Source: Symbiodinium natans (lineage: Eukaryota; Sar; Dinophyceae; Suessiales; Symbiodiniaceae). Taken from it: 64,000 nucleotides of DNA. This document shows, piece after piece, positions 48,660-58,800 of the stretch. The notes beneath the pieces were generated by a model. That model did not search any database, had not been told where the DNA came from, and was given only the letters and a program-made list of their open reading frames with translations. The translations under genes were made by a program, and so were the position numbers. How positions within the stretch are numbered: position 1 is the first letter of the stretch; each line of letters opens with the position of its first letter. The stretch covers positions 210,978-274,977 of the forward strand of contig CAJNDS010000313.1 of NCBI GenBank assembly GCA_905221605.1. Direction: 5' to 3'.

Positions 48660-51600
48660 TATATGTTTCTTTTTTTCTAAGGGTTTAGGGTTTAGGGTTT
48701 AGAATTTTGGGTTTAGGGTTCAGGATATTGGTGGGCTTACGGCTTGCAGGATCTTGGGCGATAGTTTGGGGATGTTTCCCCTGATGCTAACAATCCTTAA
48801 CGGTGAGTAGGGGAAAATCCCCAGCCGTAGTGGAAAGCCTTGTTCTAAAACTCTAGAAAGTGGGCTGTCTTAAGACACGGTAGACCCGGGCAACAACAAA
48901 AAAAGCCTGAGATTGAGGGTTTAGGGTGAAGGGCTTGTTTTGGGTGTGTCGGGCTCTCCCGGCAGGTAACATCAACAGGGTTTAGGGATTTTTAGGGTTT
49001 AGGGTTTGTTACCTCAAGCCCTGAACCCGACTGTAGCCTCACAACTCAGACTGCGCGCGAGGGAAAAGTTGCGGCAATGCCACTTCTCGGGGCCGAATGA
49101 GGGTTCTGAGGTTAGGGTTAAGGGGCTTAGGGCTTTAGGGTTCTAGGGTTTAAGGCTTAGAATTTAGGATTCACGGCTTTTAGGTTTTTAGGGGTTTCGG
49201 GGTGCGTTTTAAGCGCGGTCCTCCGAAAGCCTGTGTTTGCACTAGAGAAGGCACCGTAGCTTGGAGAGCTGACAGTACCAGGACCGGGAGTAGGCCCTTT
49301 CTTCCTTTTTTTGGGGCTGGGGTTCCCTTATGATCCCTGTAAAACCAAAAAGGGTAACCTTTTTAATCCTAGGTTACTCCCGGGTCTAGAATATGAAGGT
49401 AGGGCTCCAGCATTGCAGTAACGTATACATATATATATATAGAGAAAGAGACCGTTTTTGGGCATGCTGTCACACTAAACCCTCAACCCTAAACCCTGCT
49501 TCACATGGGGCTTTTCTCGCAGTCTCAAGATTGAGGGGTCAGGGTGGGAGGATCCTTCGGGGCTCCAAATCCAAGCCCTAACCTTGAGCCCCACCCCATG
49601 CCTCAGCCACCCAAACCCTCGGACCTCAGCCCCTGCACCCTGCACCCTAAACCAAACACCCTAAACCTCTAAACTGTCAAACCCCAGTGGAAGCTCGAAA
49701 ACCCTTTAGGGTTCTCAACTTTAAGGCTTAACCCCTAAACCCTGAATCCTAAACCCAAAATCTTAAGCCCGAAAAGCCTTGACAGGACGACTACCGCTTT
49801 CGGCCCTCTGTGGGAACATGGCTTCAGCCAAAGTCAGGATCCCAACATGGAGGTGAGGGTTTAGGGCTTAGGCCTTAGGGTTCATCCTAAGCCCTAAATC
49901 CTAAACCCTAAACCCTAAACCCTAAACCCTAAACCCTAAACCCTAAACCCTAAACCCTAAACCCTAAACCCTAAACCCTAAGCCCTACACCACGATCCCC
50001 TGGGCTTTCAGTGCGGCTTTCAGTGCCTTGGCGGGTTTTGGAGCTGGGCTTCAGGGTTTATATCGGTGTTGACTGGGTTTGGGGCTTACTTACCCTAAGC
50101 CCTAAACCCTGAACCCTAAACCCTAAACCCTGAACCCTAAACCCTAAACCCTAAACCCTAAACCCTAGACCCTAGACCCTAAACCCTAAACCCTATGTAA
50201 GCCCTAAGCCCTAAGCCCTAAGCACTACCCCCCAAGCCCTAAGCCCTAAACCTAAACCCTAAACCCTAAACCCTGCTTGGTGCTGCGGGCTAACACCCCA
50301 GTGTAGGGGTCCGAGTAACTTCTAATATAATTCCCTTGGGGCCCCGAAATAACTATCACAACTATACCCTAATAACCCCCCAAGAGCCCTATTCAAAATA
50401 TTCAGGCCCCTATATCAGGTTCGGGTTCAGGTGTTTAGAGGTTGTCGGTTTCGGGTTTGGAGCTAAGAGCTGGAGAGGTTGGGATTCAGGGTTTCGGGTT
50501 TAGGGTTTAGGGTTTAGGGTTTAGGGTTTTTGGGTTTAGGGTTTAGGGTTTAGGGTTTAGGGTTTAGCATCTCCAGTCCGCGAACACCCACCCACCCAGA
50601 GAATCCCATGACATTAGGAACAAATACAGTTCCATAAGCCCTAGGCCTTAGGGCCTCTAACACCCCCACCCCTCCCCCAAAAAAAACAAAACCCAACCAC
50701 CAAAAGCTCTGAACCCCTCAGCGCCTACAACCAACAAAACACTTAAACCCCGCCTAAAGCACCTAAACCCTAAACCCTAAACCCGAAACCCTAAACCCCC
50801 TGAACCCTAAACCCTAAACCCTACACCCTAAACCCTAAACCCCAAACACTAAACCATAAACCCTAACACCTCAACCCTAAACCATAAACCCCCACAAATC
50901 CCTACCTGCAGGTAATGAAGCTCTGGCAAAGCCCTCGGCCCCAAGCCCGAGGCAGCCTCCAAGCGGTTGAGCTCTACACCCTAAACCCTAAACCCTAAAC
51001 CCTAAACCCTAAACCCTAAACCCTAAACCCTAAACCCTGCACCCTAAACCCTAAACCCTAAAGTCCTGCATCCCGGCGTTTGGGGTTTAGGGTCTACGGT
51101 TTCGGGTTTAGGGCTTAGAGTTTACAGGCAAACCCCAAACCCGAAAAAAGGACCGCAGGCCCAGTTAAACCTTTCACCCTAAACCCCTCAACACACAACC
51201 CTCAACCCTCAACCCTCAACACTCAACCCTAAAACCCTCAACCCTCAACCCTAAACCCTAAAACCCTCAACCCTAAAACCCTCCCTAAGCTCTATCAGGG
51301 GTTCTCCTGCGTTGCCATGGCGTGTCGGCGGCTGTGCGCTGGCGGCTTCGTTCTCCTGTTCGCCAGCCCACTGGGGCCCAAGCCTCAGGGCTTTAGGGCT
51401 TTAGGGCTTCAGGGAGTTTAGGGTTTAGGGGCTTAGGGCTTTAGGGGGTTTAGGGGTTTAGGGGTTTAGGGTTTAGGGTTTGGGGTTTGGGGTTTGGGGT
51501 TTGGGGTTTCCGGGCTGTTGGTTCGGGGTTTTGGGGGCTCAAGCTTTTTCGGGCTTCGGGGGTTGGGCCTTAGGGGTTTTGGGGGTCAGGGTTCCAAATC

Positions 51601-52180
51601 TTAGGGGCGATGTTGGATCGGTTTAGGGTTTAGGGTTTAGGGTTTAGGGTTTAGGGTTTAGGGTTTAGGGCTTAGGGCTTAGGGCGTAAAGGCTTTAGGG
51701 CTTAGGGGTTGAGGGCTTGGGTTTTGAGGATTTTGAGTTGAAGGGTTTTGGGTTTTTGGAGTTGAGGGTTGGTTGGGGTTTAGGGCTCAGGGCTTCCAGG
51801 ATTTTCAACCCTAAACCCTAAACCCCAAACCCCAAACCCTAAACCCTAAACCCTAAACCATAGACCTTTGAATCATCAACTCCAAACCTTCGGTGCCAGC
51901 ACTTGCGGCCTTGTCGCTGGCGTGAGGCCAAGCTTGTTTCCGGCACTTGCTGGGCTGTCCTGCAGGCTCACCTAGCCGGGGGTCCACGCTAGTACCCCTT
52001 TTGCTCTAAAGCATGAGCTTAAGTATCCCTAAACCCTAAACCCTAAACCCTGAACCCTAAACCCTAAACCCTAAACCCTAAACCCTAAACCCTAAACCCT
52101 AAACCCATAGGGCGATATTGGGGTTGAGGGTTCTAGGGTGGTCGAAGGTGTAGCGCGGGTGGTTGGCTAAGTTGCTTTTC
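48660..52180. repeat. Interstitial telomere-like repeats with unique islands
   Basis: TTTAGGG and its complement CCCTAAA alternate in clusters, for example perfect CCCTAAA at 49895-49985, TTTAGGG at 50496-50570, CCCTAAA at 50977-51060, TTTAGGG at 51620-51670 and CCCTAAA at 52025-52105. Orientation switches several times, so this is not a chromosome end. Islands flanked by AG and GT/GC look exon-like: 49793-49850 (open, followed by GTGAGG) and 51310-51405 (MACRRLCAGGFVLLFAS, signal-peptide-like). Confidence 0.85.
49284..49387. mobile_element. Introner-like foldback element, copy 1
   Basis: This 104-bp element has inverted ends CCGGGAGTA.GG / CCTAGGTTACTCCCGGG. Its internal GGTTCCCTTAT and right-end CCTAGGTTACTCCCGGGTCT are identical to the element that forms an intron of the ankyrin gene at 63256-63371. 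Here no coding sequence is evident on either side. Confidence 0.7.
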
Positions 52181-52322
52181 TGGCAAGGAGGTTCTGTGCC
52201 TGTGGCTCACAACAAAGAAAAAAGGAATATTGGCTAGCTGCTGGCATGCTAGCCGCTAGCACGCCACGCCCTTGATCATTATCGGGAAGCACCCTGAAGA
52301 GGCTTAGCTGGGCCCACTAGCA

Positions 52323-53196
52323 ATGGCAGACGGCACCGTCTGGCGGTTCGGGTATGGTTCGAACATGAGCGTGGCCAACCTGAAGCAAAAGAAGAACCTC
52401 AACGTGCTGGAGCACCATGCAGGCGTGGTGCGCGACATCAAGCTGAGCTTCTGCCTTGAGGGCATCCACTACGTGGACCCGGCCTTTGCCTGCGTTCTCA
52501 AGGCCCCCGGGGACGAGGTCCATGGCGTGGCCTTCCGCATTCCCGCCACGGAGGCAGAGGGCCTCGACCGTCAAGAGGGTGGCTACAACGTCGAGTTCGT
52601 CCCGTTCAAACCCTACGAGGGCACGAGCAGCTTTGAGGTGGGACTTTACATGCCCAAGCCCGGGCGGTTGAACGAAAGTTACACGGGCCTCCCGTCGCTG
52701 AGGTATCTGCGCCTTCTGCGCGAGGGGGCTGCCTCCGCAAACCTCTCAGCAGAGTCAGGCGCGGCTGGCCGCGCTGCCGCACTATGTGACGCCTAGCGAG
52801 GTGCGGGCGAAGACAGAGGCGCTTGTCGCAGCCTTCGAGGCGTCGGAGAAGTGCGCGGTGTTGTGGACGGCGGCGGAGCTGTCGAAGCACGATGGGACCA
52901 CGGAGGAGAAGCCCTCGCACACAGAATCGATGGGCTACGTCATCAAGTGCCCGAGGCCCCCTTTCGGGTCGTGGAAGGGGCACAGCATCACCCGGCGAAA
53001 CCTTCTGCACTTCCGCGGGCAGAGCGTTGACACTGAAGACATCCGCCCTGGTCAGCCCGGCTTCACGCCGCTCCCAAAGCTCTCCGAGTGTACGGGCGAG
53101 GAGATCGAGTGGCTGAAGCAAAACCTCGACTGCCTTCTTGCCCGTGAAGGCGCCGTCATCGTGGGCCGTCTCAAGGAGTTCGTTGACTCTCAGTAG
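52323..53196 (+). CDS. Gamma-glutamylcyclotransferase-like protein, one frameshift
   Basis: ATG at 52323, followed by WRFGYGSNMSVANL, whose YGSN loop is the substrate-binding signature of gamma-glutamylcyclotransferases (5-oxoproline formation in glutathione breakdown). Further family-like stretches are AFRIPATEAEGLDRQEGGYN and SLRYLRLLREGAA. Near 52745-52750 the protein-like sequence changes from frame 1 to the +1 frame (QARLAALPHYVTPSEVRAKT...) and continues to the stop at 53196 with a tail containing FGSWKGHSITRRNLLHF. A missing single base would restore one protein of about 290 residues. No introns are seen, and the gene is isolated between CCCTAAA arrays. It is either a sequencing error or a recent pseudogene. 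Confidence 0.75.
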
Positions 53197-53239
53197 GCTC
53201 CATTGGCAGCTCCGGCCATGGACCCGATGGTTGTTTACA

Positions 53240-56069
53240 TGAGCTCTAAACCCTAGACCCTAGACCCTAGACCCTAAACCCTGAACCCTAAACCCTAAAC
53301 CCTAAACCCTAAACCCTAACCCTAAACCCTAAACGGGCTCGTTTTAAGATGCCAGTCAGAAGCGGCGTTCTTGCGACAAGTGCTGCGACAACACTTTATT
53401 GCAGACCTCACCGTTGCTTGCGCTTCAGTGCCGAATCCTGGAGCCCTTTGCCCTAAACACAGCCCTAAAACCTAAACCCAAAATAGCCCCAAAGAGCCCA
53501 AAACCCAAAACCAAAAACCCAAAACCCTAAACCCTAAACCCTAAACCCTAAACCCTAAACCCTACACCCTACAAGCAGCCCTAGAATCCTCAGGTCTCTT
53601 CGCGCTCCGGGTTTCGGGGACTGCGTGCAAAGAGCTCCGGCCGGCCTGGCCGTGCGGCGTGCTGAGCCAGTCAAGGCGCTCTTCCCGAGACCCTAAACCT
53701 CAAACCCTAAACCCTAAACCCTACACCCTAAACCCTAAACCCTAAACCCTAAACCCTAAACCCTAAACCCTAAACCCCGAACCCTAAACCCTATACCCCA
53801 TGGCTTACAGGGGGGTTCCTCGCCAACTGTGGTTTATGGGGAGGGTTGTAGGAGGGTGAAAAGGATATATTCGGTCTTTATAGGGCTGATAGAGGGTTTA
53901 TAGGGTTTAGAGGGTTCATGGAGTCTGCAGGGCTTGTAAAGGTTAGAGGGTATAGACGGTTTAGAGGGCGTATAGGGTTTATGATAGGGCTTTCACAGGG
54001 CCTTGGCAGGGTCTATGGGGCTTGGGGTGTTATGGGGTTTAGAGGGCTTCGGGCTCAGGGCTAAGGGCGTAGGGCTTCGGGCTGGCTCAGAGCGTAGGGC
54101 TTGGGGCTTAGGCGCAGGGTTTAGGGTCCCATCCATTGGGAATGGTAGCGGGTTTCCCCATGATAAGCCCTATATTAAGCCGTATACACTTCTGAACCCT
54201 AGACACCCTCCAAGCTCTATAAGCCCTCTAAACCCTCTAAACCGTCTAAACCCTCATACCAAAGCCTAAACCCTAAACCCTAAACCCTAAACCCTAAACC
54301 CTAAACCCCAAACCCTAAACCCGAAACCCTAAACCCTAGACCCTAAACCCTAGACACCCAAACCTGGATCTTCCCAAAAGGGTGAGGGCTGAGGGTTTAG
54401 GCACGATCCCGAGAAAAAGGAGTTTCGGAGGTTCCGAGTGCTTCAGCCCGCAGGTTGGGCAGGTTCATGGGCTTTAGGGACTAGGGTTTAGTTTAGGGTT
54501 TAGGGTTTAGGGTTTAGGGTTTAGGGTTTAGGGCTTAGGGCTTAGGGTTTAGGGTTTAGGGTTTAGGGTTTAGGGTTTAGGGTTTAGGGTTTAGGGTTTA
54601 GGGTTTAGGGTTTAGGGTTTAGGGTTTAGGGTTTAGGGCTTTGCTTTGGGATGCCAGCTGGCAGGGCGCCACCAGGATCAGCGCCCAAAGATATGGAGTG
54701 ATCAGGCCGGGGGCTCCAAACCCTAAGCCCCAAGCCCCAAGCCCTAAGCCCTAAGCCCTAAGCCCTAAGCCCTAAGCCCTAAGCCCTAAGCCCTAAGCCC
54801 TAAGCCCTAAGCCCTAAGCCCTAAGCCCCAAGCCCTAAGCCCTTAAGCCTTAAGCCCTAAGCCCTAAGCCCTAAGCCCTAAGCCTTAAGCCCTAAGCCCT
54901 AAGCCCTCAACCCCAAGCCCTAAACCCTAAACCCTAAACCCTAAACCCTAAAACCCTTGACCCTAGACCCAGACCCGAAGCCCCTCAAGCCCCAAAGGGC
55001 CTAGAACCCCCAGATGGGCTCGAGGTGTGGGGTTGAGGGATTTGGGGTTTAGGGTTTATTTGGGGTTTAGGGTTGCGATTGACGCGTTTGCCACAAAGGG
55101 CCTGAGGGGTTCAGGGTGTAGCTGACCGATTCTTAGTAGGGACTGAGGGAATGTGTTACGTTCACGCTTATATTAACTTCATACGTTCATTCACTCTGTT
55201 TTTGCTTATAAAGTTATATAATGCGTTCTCTTCACAGTATGAATATTATTAATGGTGTGTGAAGAGAGCGGAGTGAGTGAATAAGCGAATGAATAAAGTA
55301 CGAAGAGAATAGTAAAAACCAAGGTTGACCGTGTACTCCGAATTCCCTCAGTCCCTATAAAACCCCTGCAGGCGTAGATGAAGCAGGCTTTATATTACTG
55401 TTCTTGGTGAGTGCATTTAAGGTTCATGTTTAATATTGGTGAGTGTAGATATTGGCAAGAAATATAAACCCTACTTCATAACCCTTAACCCTAAACCCTA
55501 AACCCTAAACCCTAAACCCTAAACCCTAAACCCTAAACCCTAAACCCTAAACCCTAAACCCTATTCACATAAGAGGGGATGGAGGGAACCTAAGTCCTTT
55601 CTTGCTTTCCACTGAGAGCTAGCAAGTTCGGGTCCTCGAAGTTACGACCCGGGTTGTCGAGTCACGTCAGCAATACGTGGTGTGGACTGGTTAGGACCCT
55701 GCAGTTCCGGATTAAGGGTTTAGGGTTTAGGGTTTAGGGTTTTGGGGTTTAGGGTTTAGGGTTTAGGGCTATTGCAACGCAGCTTTCGGGGGGTAAACGT
55801 TTTGCGGTCGTTGAGATGCTGCCATAGGCCCCAAACGTTCTCGCGGCCTGCGGGCGTGTTGATTCAGAAGGCCTCAAGCCCATCAGCCCTACACCCTAAA
55901 CCCTGAGCCCTAAACCCTAAACCCTAAACCCTAAACCCTAAACCCTAAACCCTAAACCCTAAACCCTAAACCCTAAACCCTAAACCCTAAACCCTAAACC
56001 CTAGACCCTAAACCCTAAACCCTAAACCCTAAACCCTAAACCCTAAACCCTAAACGGTGGAGGACTACA
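53240..56069. repeat. Interstitial telomere-like repeats, both orientations
   Basis: Main perfect arrays: CCCTAAA 53270-53330, 53525-53565, 53715-53795 and 54265-54310; TTTAGGG 54490-54640 (about 20 units); a CCCTAAG variant 54720-54910; CCCTAAA 55490-55565 and 55905-56055. Unique islands between them include 53600-53690 (open frame LFALRVSGTACKELRPAWPC after CTCAG), which may be an exon. Confidence 0.88.
55138..55356. mobile_element. Foldback/MITE-like element, 219 bp
   Basis: It has perfect 15-bp terminal inverted repeats AGGGACTGAGGGAAT (55138-55152) and its complement (55342-55356). The interior is AT-rich with a second partial palindrome around TTCATTCACTC/GAGTGAGTGAATAAG. It has no coding capacity. 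Confidence 0.75.
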
Positions 56070-56070
56070 G

Positions 56071-56168
56071 TGCCAGGGACGACGCGCGTGCTGCTGGGCG
56101 CCGAGGAGGTACAGGCCTACACGGCGGTCGGCCTGTCCGAGATCCTGGCTCGCCGGACATACCAATAG
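56071..56168 (+). CDS. Candidate terminal exon of an unknown gene
   Basis: After a CTACAG acceptor, with telomere-like repeats immediately upstream, a frame reads PGTTRVLLGAEEVQAYTAVG and ends in TAG at 56168. The composition is protein-like and GC-rich. No family is recognised. It may belong with other exon islands in 49.8-57.6 kb. Confidence 0.35.
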
Positions 56169-56576
56169 AATCCGGCGAGATCGGTTTGGGTTTTAGGGTT
56201 TAGGGTTAGGTTTTAGGGTTGAGGGTTTAGGGTTTGGCGCCGCGCCCGCCACGATCTCTGGGCATTAGAATGCGGCCCCCCCCCCTCCCCCCTCCCACCC
56301 CCGTCCCCCCCCAGACAGTCACAACAATGACCATAGTTCCTGGATGCCCAAAGCCCTAAATCTGCAAGTCTCCCTCAACCCTAAAACCCCAAACCCCAAA
56401 CCCCAAACCCTAAACCCCAAACCCTAAACCCCAAACCCTAAACCCTAAACCTCAAAACCTGGTTTCGGGGGGTTTTGGGTGCAAGGTGTTCGGCCCCTCT
56501 TTACTTTTTAGGGAGGGGAAGAACCTTGGCCCTGATCCGTGGTGGATTGCAGACCAACGCTAATTAGGGTTTAGGG

Positions 56577-57310
56577 TCATCCTAAACCCTAAACCCTAAA
56601 CCCTAAACCCTAAACCCTAAACCCTAAACCCTAAACCCTAAACCCTAAACCCTAAACCCTCAACCCTAAACCCTAAACCCTAAACCCAAGAAGCTAAAAA
56701 CAACCAAAAGCCCCTGAACCCTAAACCCCTTAGCCCTTAGTTAGACCCTAAACTCAAAAGCCGCTAAACCCTCCTAAGCCCTAAATTTAAGAGCCTCCGG
56801 CTCAAGCCGCCGACCCCGCAGGAGAACAAGTCTAAGGTTTGGGGTTTGGTGATTTTGTTTGCGGTTCCTGTTTGGGGGGGGGGTGGGGGGGTGGGGGGGG
56901 GTGTGGGTGGGGGTGGGGGGGGGGTGGGGGGGGGGGGGGGGTTGGGGGTGGGGAGGGGGGGGGTATAAACCCTAAACCTCAAACCCTAAACCCTAAACCC
57001 GAAGCACACCCCGAAGCCTGACACCCTCAAGCCTCAGCGGTAGCGAGCCGTGCGGAGGCGAGGTGAGCCCTCGAAGATGACTCCCTCGATCCTCGGCCGT
57101 GCGAAGCTTCACATCCTTCGCTTTAGGGTTAGCATTTAGGGGTTTAGGGGTTTAGGGGGTTTAGGGGTTTAGGGGTTTAGGGGTTTAGGGGTTTAGGGGG
57201 TTTAGGGGTTTAGGGGTTTAGGGGTTTAGGGGTTTAGGGGTTTAGGGGTTTAGGAGTTTAGGAGTTTAGGAGTTTAGGTTTAGGGTTTAGGGTTTAGGGT
57301 TTAGGGGTGA
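56577..57310. repeat. Telomere-like repeats with a poly-G tract
   Basis: CCCTAAA array at 56580-56690, poly-G at 56870-56965, and a TTTAGGGG (8-mer) array at 57130-57300. The region around 57010-57110 is unique and GC-rich without a clear frame. Confidence 0.85.
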
Positions 57311-57442
57311 AGGACCTCTGGCCTCTGGCCCTCAACCCACCACCGTACCAGTATAAGGTACGCAATTCCCTAGTTCCCCATCTTCAGTAAGAGAAGGCCC
57401 TAAACACTAAAAAACTCTCAGCAGTTTAGGGTTTAGGGTGTA

Positions 57443-57558
57443 GTGGCTGTCTCTCAAACGGCACTGCGCTGCACGGCCCAGGGTAGAAGAGTTGCTGCCA
57501 CCTGGCTGCGTTCGTACTTTCAGGTCCTTCAGGAAGAGTGGGGCGTTCCTGGGGCGAG
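57443..57558 (+). CDS. Candidate exon in telomere-like DNA
   Basis: The open frame encodes AVSQTALRCTAQGRRVAATW and continues LRSYFQVLQEEWGVPGA, with even composition. It is followed by a GAG|GTACTT donor where a foldback element begins. No domain is recognised. The start is not defined (GTG at 57443). Confidence 0.35.
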
Positions 57559-57559
57559 G

Positions 57560-57665
57560 TACTTGGAGGGTCATGGGTACTTACTAAGTGGGGTTATAAG
57601 TAGGGTAGCTATGGTTATGACCTTATCCAGGGTCCAGTGCTTCTAAACCCCACTTATAAGTACCC
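57560..57665. mobile_element. Foldback element, same family as 60790-60892
   Basis: The left end TACTTGGAGGGTCATGGGTA resembles the left end at 60790 (TACTTGGAGGTTCATGGGT). Internal arms GGGTACTTACTAAGTGGGGTT and AACCCCACTTATAAGTACCC pair with one gap. It is about 106 bp and non-coding, and is positioned like an intron just after a possible donor. Confidence 0.6.
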
Positions 57666-57669
57666 CTAA

Positions 57670-58800
57670 ACCCTGAACCTTAAACCCTAGACCTTAAACC
57701 CCGAACCTGCAGAGTGAAGGGAAGCTTATGGGGGAGTTTCTGGGAGCAGTCAGGACCCTAAATCCCAAACCCCAAACCCAAGATCTCAAGGGACGACTCC
57801 AGGCGCGTTCCCTGGGCTTCGGGGTTTAGGGTTTAGCTTAGGGTTTAGGGGTTTTAGGGTTAGGGATTTCGGGCCTGGGATTTAGGGTTGAGGGGTGTCT
57901 CAATCCTGAAGCCTAAGCCCTGTTTAGGGTTCAAGGTCTTTGGGACCCCACACCGACTTTCAGTAACCAGCAGAAAGGTAGATTTTAGGTGTTAAGGGTG
58001 CAGTGCGTAACAATTCGATTAGGGTTCTTTGTCTGGGTCTCCTAGAGCATACGGTACCCTTATGTCGGGACTCCATCTTCGTGTTTTGGGCTTAGCACGG
58101 GAGGCTCATGAAACCGAGACCTTTGCCCCTTCGAAAAAGGGCACCCTAAACCCTAAAATCTATAAACCCTAAACCCTCAAAATTGCGGCCTTGGCATCCT
58201 CAACCAACCCAGCAGCCCCTATGTGATGCAGCCGCAATCCTGCCCCTCCACCGAAACCTCCAGCCCCCAAGCACCTAAACCCCAGGGTTTAGGCTTTATC
58301 GGGTCCCTGCAGTTTAGGGTTTATAAACAGGGTTTAGGGTTTAGGGTATAACCCCCAAACCCTAAACCACAAGCACCTGCACCCCAAGCTCCAACCCAAT
58401 TCTCCAGGCCCGTGGGCCCCTTCTGCCCCTACGCCTCGCCAAGGCAGCGTGAGAGCTTCCCATTCAGCAGGGTTTAGGGTTTAGGGTTTAGGGTTTAGGG
58501 TTTAGGGTTTAGGGTTTAGGGATAGGGTGTAGGTCTTCGTGAATTCGGGGTACGATATATGAACCAATGTAACCCTTTCAAAGGCAGCACGCAGGGTGCC
58601 TGGTTCCCAAACTCCATACACACCAGTGAGGAACGCGTAGCCGAGGTGCTTCTTGCAGCACGCCCTAGGGACAAGGCGGGTCTAGTCCACTGTATAAAGC
58701 GGTTCGGAGAACTTTGACTAAGGCCAAGGCGTCATCTCCGGCTCTCAGCTCACAGCAGCCATAGCCACACTCCCCCCCCCCCCCGGCGACTCCTGAAGGG
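57670..58800. other. Non-coding interval before the ankyrin gene
   Basis: Scattered TTTAGGG/CCCTAAA (best array 58470-58520), a poly-C run at 58771-58784 and unique DNA without a supportable exon. The ankyrin ATG follows directly at 58801. Confidence 0.5.
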
